Shown here: in pieces, positions 46,340 through 54,487 of the stretch
Layout of the letters: every line of letters begins with the position of its first letter
Numbering within the stretch: position 1 is the stretch's first letter
Origin: Telluria antibiotica
GTDB taxonomy: Bacteria > Pseudomonadota > Gammaproteobacteria > Burkholderiales > Burkholderiaceae_D
Assembly (NCBI RefSeq): GCF_011682055.1
Contig: NZ_JAAQOM010000015.1
Location: 1 to 64,000 of the forward strand
Length of the DNA: 64,000 nt
Reading direction: 5' to 3'
Position numbers and translations under genes: made by a program
The notes under the pieces: model-generated
What the model was told of the DNA's origin: nothing
What the model saw: the letters and a program-made list of their open reading frames with translations, nothing else
Database searches by the model: none

Positions 46340-47305
46340 ATGCTGAACGCCACGTCGCCCGCAGTGCCCGCAGTACACGATGGATTGCACGTCCCCGCCG
46401 AGCTGGCCGCGAGCCTGTCGGCCCGCCAGGCCTGGATCTCCCCCAAATTCTTGTACGACCCCCTCGGCTCGAAGCTGTTCGAGGCGATCTGCGAATTGCC
46501 CGAGTACTATCCCACGCGAACGGAAGCGGGCATCTTCGACCTGCACGGCGTCGAGATCGCGCAGACGGTCGGCACGGGCGCCACCTTGATCGACCTCGGT
46601 GCCGGCAACTGCGCGAAGGCGGCCAGCCTGTTCCCGCTGCTGCAGCCGCGCCAGTACGTCCCCATCGACATCTCGGCCGAGTTCCTGCACGATGCCGTCG
46701 AGCGCCTGCACCAGCGCTTCCGCCACATCGACATGCGTCCGCTCGGCATGGATTTCTCGAGCCGCCTCGACCTGCCCGACAGCGTGCGCGCGGAGCGCCG
46801 CCTGTTCTTCTACCCCGGCTCGTCGATCGGCAACTTCACGCCGGACGAGGCCCGCGACTTCCTGCAGCGCGTGCATGCGCAGTGCGGGCGCGACGGCGGC
46901 CTGCTGATCGGCATCGACCTCGCGAAGGACCACGCCGTGCTGGACGCCGCCTACGACGACGCGCTGGGCGTGACGGCCGCGTTCAACCTCAACGTGCTGC
47001 GCCACGTGAACCGCCTGCTCGACGCCGACTTCGACATCCGCCAGTGGCGCCACCGTGGCTTCTACAATCCGGCCCAGGGCCGCGTCGAGATGCACCTGGA
47101 AGCGCAGACGGTGCAGCACGTGACGTGGCGCGGTGGCAGCCGCCGGTTCGCGGCGGGCGAGTGGATCCACACGGAGAACAGCTATAAATATCGCCAGAGC
47201 GACGCCGTCGGCCTGCTGGGCCAGGCCGGTTTCGCGGCTACGCGCGTGTGGACCGATCCGAAGCAGTGGTTCGCCGTGGTGTACGCGCGCGCACTGTCGC
47301 ATTGA
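46340..47305 (+). CDS. egtD: L-histidine N-alpha-methyltransferase (hercynine-forming) EgtD
   Basis: 321 residues of the EgtD/DUF2260 methyltransferase family, which trimethylates histidine to hercynine using S-adenosylmethionine. Visible family features: FLYDPLGSKLFEAICELPEYYPTRTE, motif I IDLGAGNCAKA, FYPGSSIGNF, and the C-terminal EMHLEAQ and WIHTENSYKY that form the histidine pocket. GAGGA precedes ATG 46340. egtB follows after 18 bases. Hercynine is the precursor for both ergothioneine (EgtB, next gene) and selenoneine (SenA, 54488), so this enzyme is the probable shared first step. Confidence 0.96.
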   Translation: MLNATSPAVPAVHDGLHVPAELAASLSARQAWISPKFLYDPLGSKLFEAICELPEYYPTRTEAGIFDLHGVEIAQTVGTGATLIDLGAGNCAKAASLFPLLQPRQYVPIDISAEFLHDAVERLHQRFRHIDMRPLGMDFSSRLDLPDSVRAERRLFFYPGSSIGNFTPDEARDFLQRVHAQCGRDGGLLIGIDLAKDHAVLDAAYDDALGVTAAFNLNVLRHVNRLLDADFDIRQWRHRGFYNPAQGRVEMHLEAQTVQHVTWRGGSRRFAAGEWIHTENSYKYRQSDAVGLLGQAGFAATRVWTDPKQWFAVVYARALSH

Positions 47306-47323
47306 GCGCAGCGAGGAGAGACG

Positions 47324-48547
47324 ATGGGAGCTTCCGAACACCGCCTGTCCACCGCATTCGAGCACGTGCGCGAGCGCTCGCTGCACCTCGCCGAACCCTT
47401 GAGCGCGGAGGACTGCTGTGCCCAGTCGATGCCGGACGCGAGCCCCGTCAAATGGCACCTGGCGCATACGACGTGGTTCTTCGAGACCTTCATCCTGGAA
47501 CCGCGCGAACCCGGCTTCCAGCCCCACGATCCGGCGTTCCGCGTGCTGTTCAACTCGTACTACAACGGCGTCGGCGCGAAGCACCCGCGCGCGCAGCGCG
47601 GCCTGTTGACGCGGCCGTCGCTGGCCGACGTGCATGCCTACCGCGCGGACGTCGACGCGCGCATGCTGCGCCTGATGGCATCCGCGCCGGACGACGCCGG
47701 ACTGGCCGGCCTCGTGGAGCTGGGCCTGCAGCATGAGCAGCAGCACCAGGAACTGATCCTCACGGACGTCAAGCACCTGTTGTCGCGCAATCCGACGCAT
47801 CCCGCGTACGTGGATTCGCCGCTGCCGGCATCCGGCCCCGTCGAACCCGTGTCCTGGATCGATTTCGACGGTGGCCTCGCCGAGATCGGCCACGCGTGCG
47901 ACGGCTTCGGCTTCGACAACGAATGCCCGCGCCACCGGCAGTACCTGGCGCCGTTCGCGCTGGCGTCGCGCCTCGTGACGAACGGCGAGTACCTCGAATT
48001 CGTGGCCGCGGGCGGCTACCGCGATCCGGCGCTGTGGCTGTCGGACGGCTGGGACCTCGTCGCGAACGGCACGCTCGCCGAACCGCTGTACTGGGTGCGC
48101 GACGGCGAACGGCTGCGCGAATTCACCTTGCACGGCCTGCAGGCGCTGGACCTCGCGCGCCCCGTCACGCACGTGTCGCTGTACGAGGCCGACGCGTACG
48201 CGCGCTGGCGCGGCGCGCGTCTGCCGACGGAGTTCGAATGGGAGTTCGCCGCGCGCGACGCCGCGCTCACGTGCGGCGACCTGCACCCGCGCGCGGCGGG
48301 CAGCGCCGGCCTCGCGCAGATGTTCGGCGAATGCTGGCAGTGGACGGCGAGCAGCTATGCCCCTTATCCCGGCTTCGTGCCGGCCGCCGGCGCGATCGGC
48401 GAATACAACGGCAAGTTCATGGTGAACCAGTACGTGCTGCGCGGCTCGTCGTGCGCCACGCCGCACGGCCACGCGCGGGCCAGCTACCGCAACTTCTTCC
48501 CGGCCGGTGCGCGCTGGCAGTTCACCGGCGTCAGGCTGGCGCGATGA
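47324..48547 (+). CDS. egtB: Ergothioneine biosynthesis sulfoxide synthase EgtB
   Basis: Iron(II)-dependent enzyme joining a thiol donor to hercynine with oxygen. 407 residues: an N-terminal DinB-like domain carrying the metal ligands His48 (HLAHTTWFFE), His137 and His141 (QHEQQHQE), and a C-terminal formylglycine-enzyme-like domain (SRLVTNGEYLEFV, RLPTEFEWEFAARD, VLRGSSCATP). Neither egtA nor egtC is present, so the donor may be free cysteine, as in short pathways, rather than gamma-glutamylcysteine; this is inference. It overlaps the following yihY-type gene by four bases (ATGA). Confidence 0.95.
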   Translation: MGASEHRLSTAFEHVRERSLHLAEPLSAEDCCAQSMPDASPVKWHLAHTTWFFETFILEPREPGFQPHDPAFRVLFNSYYNGVGAKHPRAQRGLLTRPSLADVHAYRADVDARMLRLMASAPDDAGLAGLVELGLQHEQQHQELILTDVKHLLSRNPTHPAYVDSPLPASGPVEPVSWIDFDGGLAEIGHACDGFGFDNECPRHRQYLAPFALASRLVTNGEYLEFVAAGGYRDPALWLSDGWDLVANGTLAEPLYWVRDGERLREFTLHGLQALDLARPVTHVSLYEADAYARWRGARLPTEFEWEFAARDAALTCGDLHPRAAGSAGLAQMFGECWQWTASSYAPYPGFVPAAGAIGEYNGKFMVNQYVLRGSSCATPHGHARASYRNFFPAGARWQFTGVRLAR

Positions 48548-49473
48548 AGCGGGCCCGCGGCCTGCGCCTGCGCGTGCTGAACCGGCGCGCGAACGCGTGG
48601 ATCTTCGCACATCCGCTCGACTTCGTCCTGCAGTGCGTGCGCGCATTCCGCGCCAACCAGGGCCTGCTGCTGGCGGGCGCCGTCGCGTATTACGCGCTGT
48701 TGTCGATCGTGCCGTTCCTGATGCTCGTCGTCGTCGTGCTGTCGCACTTCATCGACGAACTGAACCTGCTGCTCACGCTGCGCCGCTACCTGGAACTGAT
48801 CGTGCCGGGCCAGTCCGGCCCGATGGTGGAGGAGGTCGCGCACTTCCTCGAGACCCGCGACCTGATCACGTGGGTGCTCGGCTTCACGATGCTGTTTTTC
48901 AGCTCGCTCGCGTTCACCGTGCTGGAAAACGCGATGAGCGTGATCTTCGTGCACCGCGTCGCCGTGCGCCGCCGCCACTTCCTCGTGTCGGCCGTGCTCC
49001 CGTACTGCTACATCCTCGCGCTGGGCTTCGGCGTGATGATCGTGACGCTCGTGGCGGGCACGTTGCAGGTGATCGGTTCGGAGAGCGTGGAATTGTTCGG
49101 GCACACGTGGTCGCTGCACGGCGTGTCGGGCGCGCTGCTGTACCTGCTGGGGCTGTCGGGCGAGATCCTCGTGCTGACGTCGATCTATCTCGTGATGCCG
49201 GTGGGGCGGCTGTCGCTGTCGCATGCACTCGTCGGCGGCGTGACGGCGGCGCTGCTGTGGGAACTCGCGCGGCACGTGCTCGTGTGGTACTTCACCACGT
49301 TGTCGAAGGTGAACGTCGTGTACGGCTCGATGAGCACGGCGATCGTCGTCATGTTCAGCCTCGAGATCGCGGCGAGCCTGCTGCTGTTCGGCGCCCAGGT
49401 GATCGCGGAATACGAGCGCGTGGGGCAGAGCGGGCATGCGACGCCGCCGAAGCCGATGCGGACGACGTCGTGA
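48544..49473 (+). CDS. YihY/BrkB family inner-membrane protein
   Basis: 309 residues with six membrane helices and the family signatures ANQGLLLAGAVAYYALLSIVPFL, LFFSSLAFTVLENAMSVIF and VYGSMSTAIVVMFSLEI. The family was once called RNase BN in error; its function (perhaps transport or envelope maintenance) is unresolved. Its ATG overlaps the egtB stop by four bases, so it is translated with the ergothioneine genes. A role in moving ergothioneine or a precursor is conceivable but unproven. REP-like hairpins follow. Confidence 0.9.
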   Translation: MKRARGLRLRVLNRRANAWIFAHPLDFVLQCVRAFRANQGLLLAGAVAYYALLSIVPFLMLVVVVLSHFIDELNLLLTLRRYLELIVPGQSGPMVEEVAHFLETRDLITWVLGFTMLFFSSLAFTVLENAMSVIFVHRVAVRRRHFLVSAVLPYCYILALGFGVMIVTLVAGTLQVIGSESVELFGHTWSLHGVSGALLYLLGLSGEILVLTSIYLVMPVGRLSLSHALVGGVTAALLWELARHVLVWYFTTLSKVNVVYGSMSTAIVVMFSLEIAASLLLFGAQVIAEYERVGQSGHATPPKPMRTTS

Positions 49474-49495
49474 CCGACGGCCGGGATTCATCGTC

Positions 49496-49567
49496 GGGTG
49501 GGCGCTCTCCGCCCACGCGGACGCATGCGTTATCGTCCGCGTGGGCACGGGGTGCCCACCCTACGGC
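49496..49567. repeat. REPIN-like double hairpin between convergent genes
   Basis: An inner perfect stem GCCCACGCGGACG (49511-49523) with CGTCCGCGTGGGC (49534-49546) is enclosed by GGGTGGGC and GCCCACCC. Same family as 1-311. It sits between the 3' ends of the yihY-type gene and leuA and may limit readthrough from both. Confidence 0.85.
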
Positions 49568-49577
49568 TGACTGAGGT

Positions 49578-51266
49578 TCAGGCCGCGCGCTGCGGTGCCT
49601 GTTCGGCGCTCAACGCGAGCTGGCGGTTCACCGCCGACAGCACGGCCTTGAACGACGCCGTCACGATATTGCTGTCGATGGCGGCACCGAACAACGTGGG
49701 GCCGTTCGCCAGGCGCAGCTCGACGTAGCACGCGGCGCGCGCGTCGGCGCCCGAGCCGATCGAGTGCTCGTGGTAGTCCATCAGGCGGATGTCCAGGCCG
49801 AGCGCGTTGACGAACGCGTCGATCGGGCCGTTACCCGTGCCGTGGCGCGCTTCCGTCACGCGGTTGTGCTGCACGGTCGTGTCGATCTGCACGCGCTCCT
49901 CGCCTTCGCTGTTCTCGACGAGGCGGTGCGACACGTAGCGGTACGCGGCATTCTCCTGCTCGAAGTACTCGCTCGAGAACAGGGCGTGGATGTCGCTCGC
50001 CACCACTTCGCGGCCCGTGGCGTCCGTGTGCTTCTGCACGACGCGCGAGAATTCGATCTGCAGGCGGCGCGGCAATTCGAGGCCGTATTCCTGCTCGAGC
50101 AGGTAAGCCATGCCGCCCTTGCCGGACTGGCTGTTCACGCGGATCACCGCGTCGTAGCTGCGGCCCAGGTCGGCCGGGTCGATCGGCAAATAGGGCACTT
50201 CCCAGATCGCGTCGGCCTGCTGCTTCGCGAAGCCCTTCTTGATCGCGTCCTGGTGCGAGCCGGAGAACGCCGTGAACACGAGGTCGCCGACGTACGGGTG
50301 GCGCGGGTGCACGGGGATCTGGTTGCATTCCTCGACCAGCTGGCGGACGCTGTCGATGTCCGAGAAGTCCAGGCCGGGGTGCACGCCCTGCGTGTAGAGA
50401 TTCAGCGCCAACGTGACGAGGTCGACGTTGCCGGTGCGCTCGCCGTTGCCGAACAAACAGCCCTCGACGCGGTCGGCGCCGGCCATCACCGCGAGTTCGG
50501 CGGCGGCGACGGCGGTGCCGCGGTCATTGTGCGGGTGCACGCTGATCACGAGGCTCTCGCGGTTCTTCAGGTTGCGGCACATCCACTCGATCTGGTCCGC
50601 GTACACGTTCGGCGTCGCCGCTTCCACCGTCGACGGCAGGTTGATGATGGCCTTGTTGTCCGGGGTCGGCTGCCATACGTCGACGACGGCGTCGACGATG
50701 CGCTTGGCGAAATCCAGTTCCGTCGTCGAGAACGATTCCGGCGAATACTCGAAGCCCCATTTCGTGTCCGGGTGCATGGCGACGAGTTCCTTGATCAGCT
50801 TCGTGCCGTTGATGGCGATCTGCACGATCTCGTCCTGGTTCATGCCGAACACGACGCGGCGGAACACGGGCGCCACGGAGTTGTACACGTGGACGATGGC
50901 CTGCTTGGCGCCCACGCACGACTCGACGGTGCGGCGGATCAGTTCATCGCGCGCTTGCGTCAGGACGATGATGGTGACGTCGTCCGGAATGCGCTTTTCC
51001 TCGACCAGCATGCGCACGAAGTCGAAGTCCGTCTGCGACGCGGACGGGAAGCCCACCTCGATTTCCTTCACGCCGATCTGCACGAGCTTTTCGAAGAAGC
51101 GCAGTTTCTTTTCCGGGCTCATCGGCTCGATCAGCGCCTGGTTGCCGTCGCGCAGGTCGGTGCTCATCCACACGGGCGGCTTGTCGATGATGCGGTTCGG
51201 CCACTGGCGGTCGGCGAGCGGGACGGCGGGGAAGGCGCGGTATTTGGCGGCGGGATTGGTCAACAT
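49578..51266 (-). CDS. leuA: 2-isopropylmalate synthase
   Basis: Condenses acetyl-CoA with 2-oxoisovalerate, the first step of leucine synthesis. 562 residues, the long form. The catalytic barrel has STDLRDGNQAL, EVGFPSASQTDFDF, SVHPHNDRGTAVAAAELA and GCLFGNGERTGNVDL; the C-terminal leucine-sensing domain starts near 430. GGAG precedes the ATG at 51264-51266; the frame is open to 51341 but the extension is not protein-like. A 39-codon leader reading frame lies about 80 bases upstream. Confidence 0.97.
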   Translation of the reverse strand: MLTNPAAKYRAFPAVPLADRQWPNRIIDKPPVWMSTDLRDGNQALIEPMSPEKKLRFFEKLVQIGVKEIEVGFPSASQTDFDFVRMLVEEKRIPDDVTIIVLTQARDELIRRTVESCVGAKQAIVHVYNSVAPVFRRVVFGMNQDEIVQIAINGTKLIKELVAMHPDTKWGFEYSPESFSTTELDFAKRIVDAVVDVWQPTPDNKAIINLPSTVEAATPNVYADQIEWMCRNLKNRESLVISVHPHNDRGTAVAAAELAVMAGADRVEGCLFGNGERTGNVDLVTLALNLYTQGVHPGLDFSDIDSVRQLVEECNQIPVHPRHPYVGDLVFTAFSGSHQDAIKKGFAKQQADAIWEVPYLPIDPADLGRSYDAVIRVNSQSGKGGMAYLLEQEYGLELPRRLQIEFSRVVQKHTDATGREVVASDIHALFSSEYFEQENAAYRYVSHRLVENSEGEERVQIDTTVQHNRVTEARHGTGNGPIDAFVNALGLDIRLMDYHEHSIGSGADARAACYVELRLANGPTLFGAAIDSNIVTASFKAVLSAVNRQLALSAEQAPQRAA

Positions 51267-51771
51267 GGCGGTGGCTCCTGAGTTCTGAATACGGTGAAGG
51301 TGTTTTTCGATCGTTGTGGCGAGGGCTGCCGGACGGGCCACGGGATGCTAGGCCCGGCAACCGATCGGTAGGATTAGCAGCGAGCGAAATACCACACGTG
51401 CGCCGGCAGACGGCAGGCAAGCTCCGGCGAAAAAGACAGACAGCGTGGATGAGGTGGTCACTAACATCGGTACAACTTTCCTTGGGCTACGAATCCGGCG
51501 GACGGGCCGGGCGGGACAGCGGCGATTTACGCGCGTAGTAGCAGGGCTGCCAGCGATAGCGCGCGGGCGAGCGATAGGGAAGTCGACAGAGGCAGGGAGG
51601 AGAACATTTCTCCACTCTAAGTGAATTTTGTTTGGTGTGTCAAGCGTTTCCTGCGTTGTCGTTTGGCTACGACGGGCGCGGGTGGTTTGCGACTGGCGGT
51701 TTTTGCGAACGATCAATTGAGTCGGATCACCGCAATGGCAGAGTAGCCGTTTCATGGCGCGAGGAGGGACG
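51267..51771. other. Divergent regulatory region of leuA and DUF1906 gene
   Basis: About 500 bases. Apart from the possible leader peptide (51348-51467) it has no gene. The AT-rich part at 51605-51660 (TGAATTTTGTTTGGTGTG) is the likely site of the leuA promoter on the minus strand. The plus-strand gene is preceded by GGAGGGA. Confidence 0.5.
51348..51467 (-). CDS. Possible leuA leader peptide
   Basis: A 39-codon frame from ATG 51465-51467, preceded by AAGGAAAG, ends at TAG 51348-51350. Near its end it encodes RSLLILPIG, with Leu codons CTG, CTA and CTA, the last two rare in this genome. GC-rich inverted segments (GCCGGGCC...GGCCC..CCGGC) overlap and follow the stop before leuA. This is the arrangement expected of transcription or translation attenuation by charged tRNA-Leu, but no T-run terminator is visible, so the call is tentative. 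Confidence 0.35.
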   Translation of the reverse strand: MLVTTSSTLSVFFAGACLPSAGARVVFRSLLILPIGCRA

Positions 51772-52416
51772 ATGCCGGTACGCAAGGGAATGGATACGAC
51801 GATGGAGCTGACGCGCCATGCGGAGGCGCTGAAGGCGCAAGGCTACGATTTCGTGCTGCGTTACTACAGCACCAACGCGGCCAAGAACCTGTCGCTGGGC
51901 GAGGCGCGGGCGCTGTCGCAGGCGGGTCTTGCCATCGGCGTCGTGTGGGAGACGAGCGGTACCCGCGCCGGCTTCTTCACCCGCGCGCAAGGTTTGGCGG
52001 ACGGCGCCGCGGCATTCCGCATGGCGCGCGACACGATCGGGCAGCCGTTCGGCTCCGCCATCTATTTCGCCGTCGACTACGACCCCACGCAGGCCGACCT
52101 CGACGGCGCCGTCAGTAATTATTTCACTGGGGTGCACGCCGCGTTGTACGTGGCGGCGGAAGGGCAGCCGTCTTACCGCGTGGGCGTCTACGGCTCGGGC
52201 TTGTGCTGCGGCACGCTCGTCGAGCGCGGCGCCGCGGACTTGTCGTGGCTGTCGCAGTCGACGGCGTTCGCCGGCTCGCGCCAGTACGCGGAACAGCAGC
52301 GCTACGACATCATCCAGCGGCTGCCGATGCGCATTCCGGGCGCGGACGGGATCATGCTCGACATCGATCCGGACGCGACGCATCCGGACCGCGACGGCGG
52401 CCTTTTTACGCTTTAG
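51772..52416 (+). CDS. DUF1906 (Rv2525c-like) glycoside-hydrolase-fold protein
   Basis: 214 residues of the DUF1906 family, a TIM-barrel related to GH25-like lysozymes. Recognisable features are the start GMDTTMELT, YDFVLRYYS, GLAIGVVWETSG, FAVDYDPT and YRVGVYGSG. The acidic residues in FAVDYD occupy the place of catalytic acids in the fold. No signal peptide is seen, so it is cytosolic or exported by an unrecognised route. GGAGGGACG precedes ATG 51772; an ATG six codons upstream is less likely. Its stop overlaps that of selD by three to four bases in convergent orientation. The substrate is unknown; cell-wall glycan is one guess. Confidence 0.8.
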   Translation: MPVRKGMDTTMELTRHAEALKAQGYDFVLRYYSTNAAKNLSLGEARALSQAGLAIGVVWETSGTRAGFFTRAQGLADGAAAFRMARDTIGQPFGSAIYFAVDYDPTQADLDGAVSNYFTGVHAALYVAAEGQPSYRVGVYGSGLCCGTLVERGAADLSWLSQSTAFAGSRQYAEQQRYDIIQRLPMRIPGADGIMLDIDPDATHPDRDGGLFTL

Positions 52417-53468
52417 CCGACGACCACTTTCGGATCGCCCGCTGCCATCGATCCGATGACGGCGGCGTCGCCGAAGCCTTCGCGGCGGAATAGCGCGAGC
52501 ACCTCGTCCAGGCTGCCGGGATCGCAGGAGACGAGCAGGCCGCCCGACGTTTGCGGGTCGGTCAGCAGCACGCGCTGCGTGTCCGTGATCGCGCCGCCCA
52601 GTTGCACGTCATGGCCGTACGCATCCCAGTTGCGGCCCGACGCGCCGGTGAAATAGCCCGCGTGGGCCAGCGCCTCGACACCGGGCAACAGCGGGATCTG
52701 CGCCATGTCGAGCTTCGCGGTGAGCTTCGCGCCGCGCGCCAGTTCGAGCAGGTGCCCCAGCAGGCCGAACCCGGTGACGTCCGTCAGCGCGTGCACGCCC
52801 GGCAGTTCCGACAGCGCCTTGCCCGGCTTGTTCAGCTTCGTCGTGTTCGCGACCATCGCGGCATAGCCGTCCGCATCCAGTTGATCCTTCTTCAGCGCGG
52901 CCGACAGCACCCCGACGCCCAGCGGCTTGCCGAGGACGAGCACGTCACCCGCGCGCGCGTCCGCGTTGCGCTTGACCTTCGATGGATGCACGAGGCCCAT
53001 GACGACGAGGCCGTAGATGGGCTCCACGGAATCGATCGTGTGGCCACCCGCGATGGGGATGCCCGCTTCCGCGCAGATCGATTCGCCGCCCTGGATGATC
53101 TTGCCGATGGTGTCCAGCGGCAGCTTGTTGATCGGCATGCCGACGAGGGCCAGCGCCATGATCGGCGTGCCGCCCATCGCGTACACGTCCGAGATCGCGT
53201 TGGTGGCGGCGATGCGGCCGAAGTCGAACGGGTCGTCGACGATGGGCATGAAGAAGTCCGTCGTCGCGATCAGCGCCTGCTCGTCGTTCAGCCTGTAGAC
53301 GGCCGCGTCGTCCGCCGTCTCGATGCCGACCATGAGTTCTTTCGGCACGGGGAAGCCGCTCGACTTCTTGAGGATCTCGGACAGCACGCCCGGCGCGATC
53401 TTGCAGCCGCAGCCGCCGCCGTGGGAAAACGAGGTCAGTTTGATGGGTTGGTCGGCGGATGTGTTCAT
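52413..53468 (-). CDS. selD: Selenide, water dikinase SelD (SenC role in selenoneine cluster)
   Basis: Makes selenophosphate from selenide and ATP. 351 residues. The active-site loop reads SHGGGCGCKIAP, with Cys20 and Lys23 matching the essential Cys17 and Lys20 of the Escherichia coli enzyme; Cys, not selenocysteine, is encoded. Further family motifs are TTDFFMPIVDDPFDFG, SDVYAMGGTPIMAL and TSGGLLVS. It lies 15 bases behind senB on the same strand, and senA diverges from senB. No selA, selB, tRNA-Sec or mnmH is seen in the window, so this copy most likely feeds the selenosugar made by SenB. Confidence 0.95.
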   Translation of the reverse strand: MNTSADQPIKLTSFSHGGGCGCKIAPGVLSEILKKSSGFPVPKELMVGIETADDAAVYRLNDEQALIATTDFFMPIVDDPFDFGRIAATNAISDVYAMGGTPIMALALVGMPINKLPLDTIGKIIQGGESICAEAGIPIAGGHTIDSVEPIYGLVVMGLVHPSKVKRNADARAGDVLVLGKPLGVGVLSAALKKDQLDADGYAAMVANTTKLNKPGKALSELPGVHALTDVTGFGLLGHLLELARGAKLTAKLDMAQIPLLPGVEALAHAGYFTGASGRNWDAYGHDVQLGGAITDTQRVLLTDPQTSGGLLVSCDPGSLDEVLALFRREGFGDAAVIGSMAAGDPKVVVG

Positions 53469-53483
53469 AGGGTGCTCATGTGC

Positions 53484-54449
53484 TTACGTGGGTCGGAACA
53501 GCAGATTATCCACCAAGTCGAGCAGGCGCGCTCGCTCGGCGGCCGGTGCGAAGAGGCGGGCGCGCGCCGCGCACTGGCGGCGCAGCCGCAGGACGAAGCC
53601 GACGTCGCGCGCGCTGCGGTCGACGAGGGCGGCCAGCGCGGCGGCGTCGCCCGGTGCGAAGTAGCCGGCATAGTCGTCGCCCAGCATGCCGACGTTGCCC
53701 GCGATGCGCGACGCCAGCACGGGCACGCCGCTGGTGACGGCTTCGATGATGACGTTCGCGCCGCCTTCCATGCGCGACGCGATCACCATCGCGTGGCAGC
53801 GCCGCAGCCGGCGCCGCGTCGCCATGTGGGGCAGGGCGCCGAGCCAGCGGTACGCTTGTGTCGCCTCGTGCGTGGCGCGTGCGCGCTGGCCCAGCGCCGG
53901 ATCGAGCGCGGCGCCGATGTGCAGCAGGCGCACGCCGGACGCGCGCACGAGCCGGGCCGCGTCCATGAACGTCTGCGGATCCTTTTCGGCGCGCAGGTGG
54001 CCGATCATGGCGACGTCGAGCGGCACGCGCGGGCGCGCGGGACGCAGGCCCGGGGCCGATTGATAGATCACGTGCGCCTTGGCGCGCAACGCTGCCGGCA
54101 GCTCGTCCAGCCCGCGCGGTTGCAGCACGACGAGCGCCGTCGCGCGTTCCAGCGACGCGCGCGCCGTATCGTCCTCGTGGATGTCGCGATACAGGTCCGT
54201 GCCGGTCAACACGAGCAGCGCGGGGCGCCCGGGATGGGCATCCGTGAACGCGGCCAACGCGGCGGCGGAGCGGCGCGCGTGCAGCGCGATCAGCAGGTCG
54301 GGAACGGCATCGCCCGGATTCCAGCCGGGACCGATGGTGACGCGGTAGTCGCGTGCGAGATGGCGCCGCCAGCGGCTGGCCGTCTGCCAGTTGCCGTTGT
54401 TTTCGCGGGCGGATGCGGGGCTGACGATGTGGATGTGTGCGCTGGCCAT
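53484..54449 (-). CDS. senB: Selenosugar synthase SenB (GT4-like glycosyltransferase)
   Basis: 321 residues with a GT-B glycosyltransferase fold. N-terminal IVSPASARENNGNWQTASRWRRHL and LIALHARRSAAALAAF are hallmarks of the TIGR04348/SenB family; the C-terminal half has MIGHLRAEKDPQTFM and an EX7E motif, EGGANVIIE. SenB is known to use selenophosphate and a UDP-sugar to form a selenosugar, the selenium donor for selenoneine. The assignment rests on these motifs plus the gene order senA <> senB-selD, as in the cluster described from Variovorax. It starts 38 bases from senA, divergently, and is followed by selD after 15 bases. Confidence 0.92.
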   Translation of the reverse strand: MASAHIHIVSPASARENNGNWQTASRWRRHLARDYRVTIGPGWNPGDAVPDLLIALHARRSAAALAAFTDAHPGRPALLVLTGTDLYRDIHEDDTARASLERATALVVLQPRGLDELPAALRAKAHVIYQSAPGLRPARPRVPLDVAMIGHLRAEKDPQTFMDAARLVRASGVRLLHIGAALDPALGQRARATHEATQAYRWLGALPHMATRRRLRRCHAMVIASRMEGGANVIIEAVTSGVPVLASRIAGNVGMLGDDYAGYFAPGDAAALAALVDRSARDVGFVLRLRRQCAARARLFAPAAERARLLDLVDNLLFRPT

Positions 54450-54476
54450 GCAGTGGGAGGGGCTGGTAAATGGTCG

Positions 54477-54482
54477 TACAAT
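54477..54482 (+). promoter_or_regulatory. -10 element of senA within the 38-base senA/senB gap
   Basis: TACAAT at 54477-54482 ends five bases before ATG 54488, so the senA mRNA would start at or next to the start codon. The 38-base gap must also hold the start signals for senB, so the two promoters overlap. Confidence 0.45.
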
Positions 54483-54487
54483 GATGC

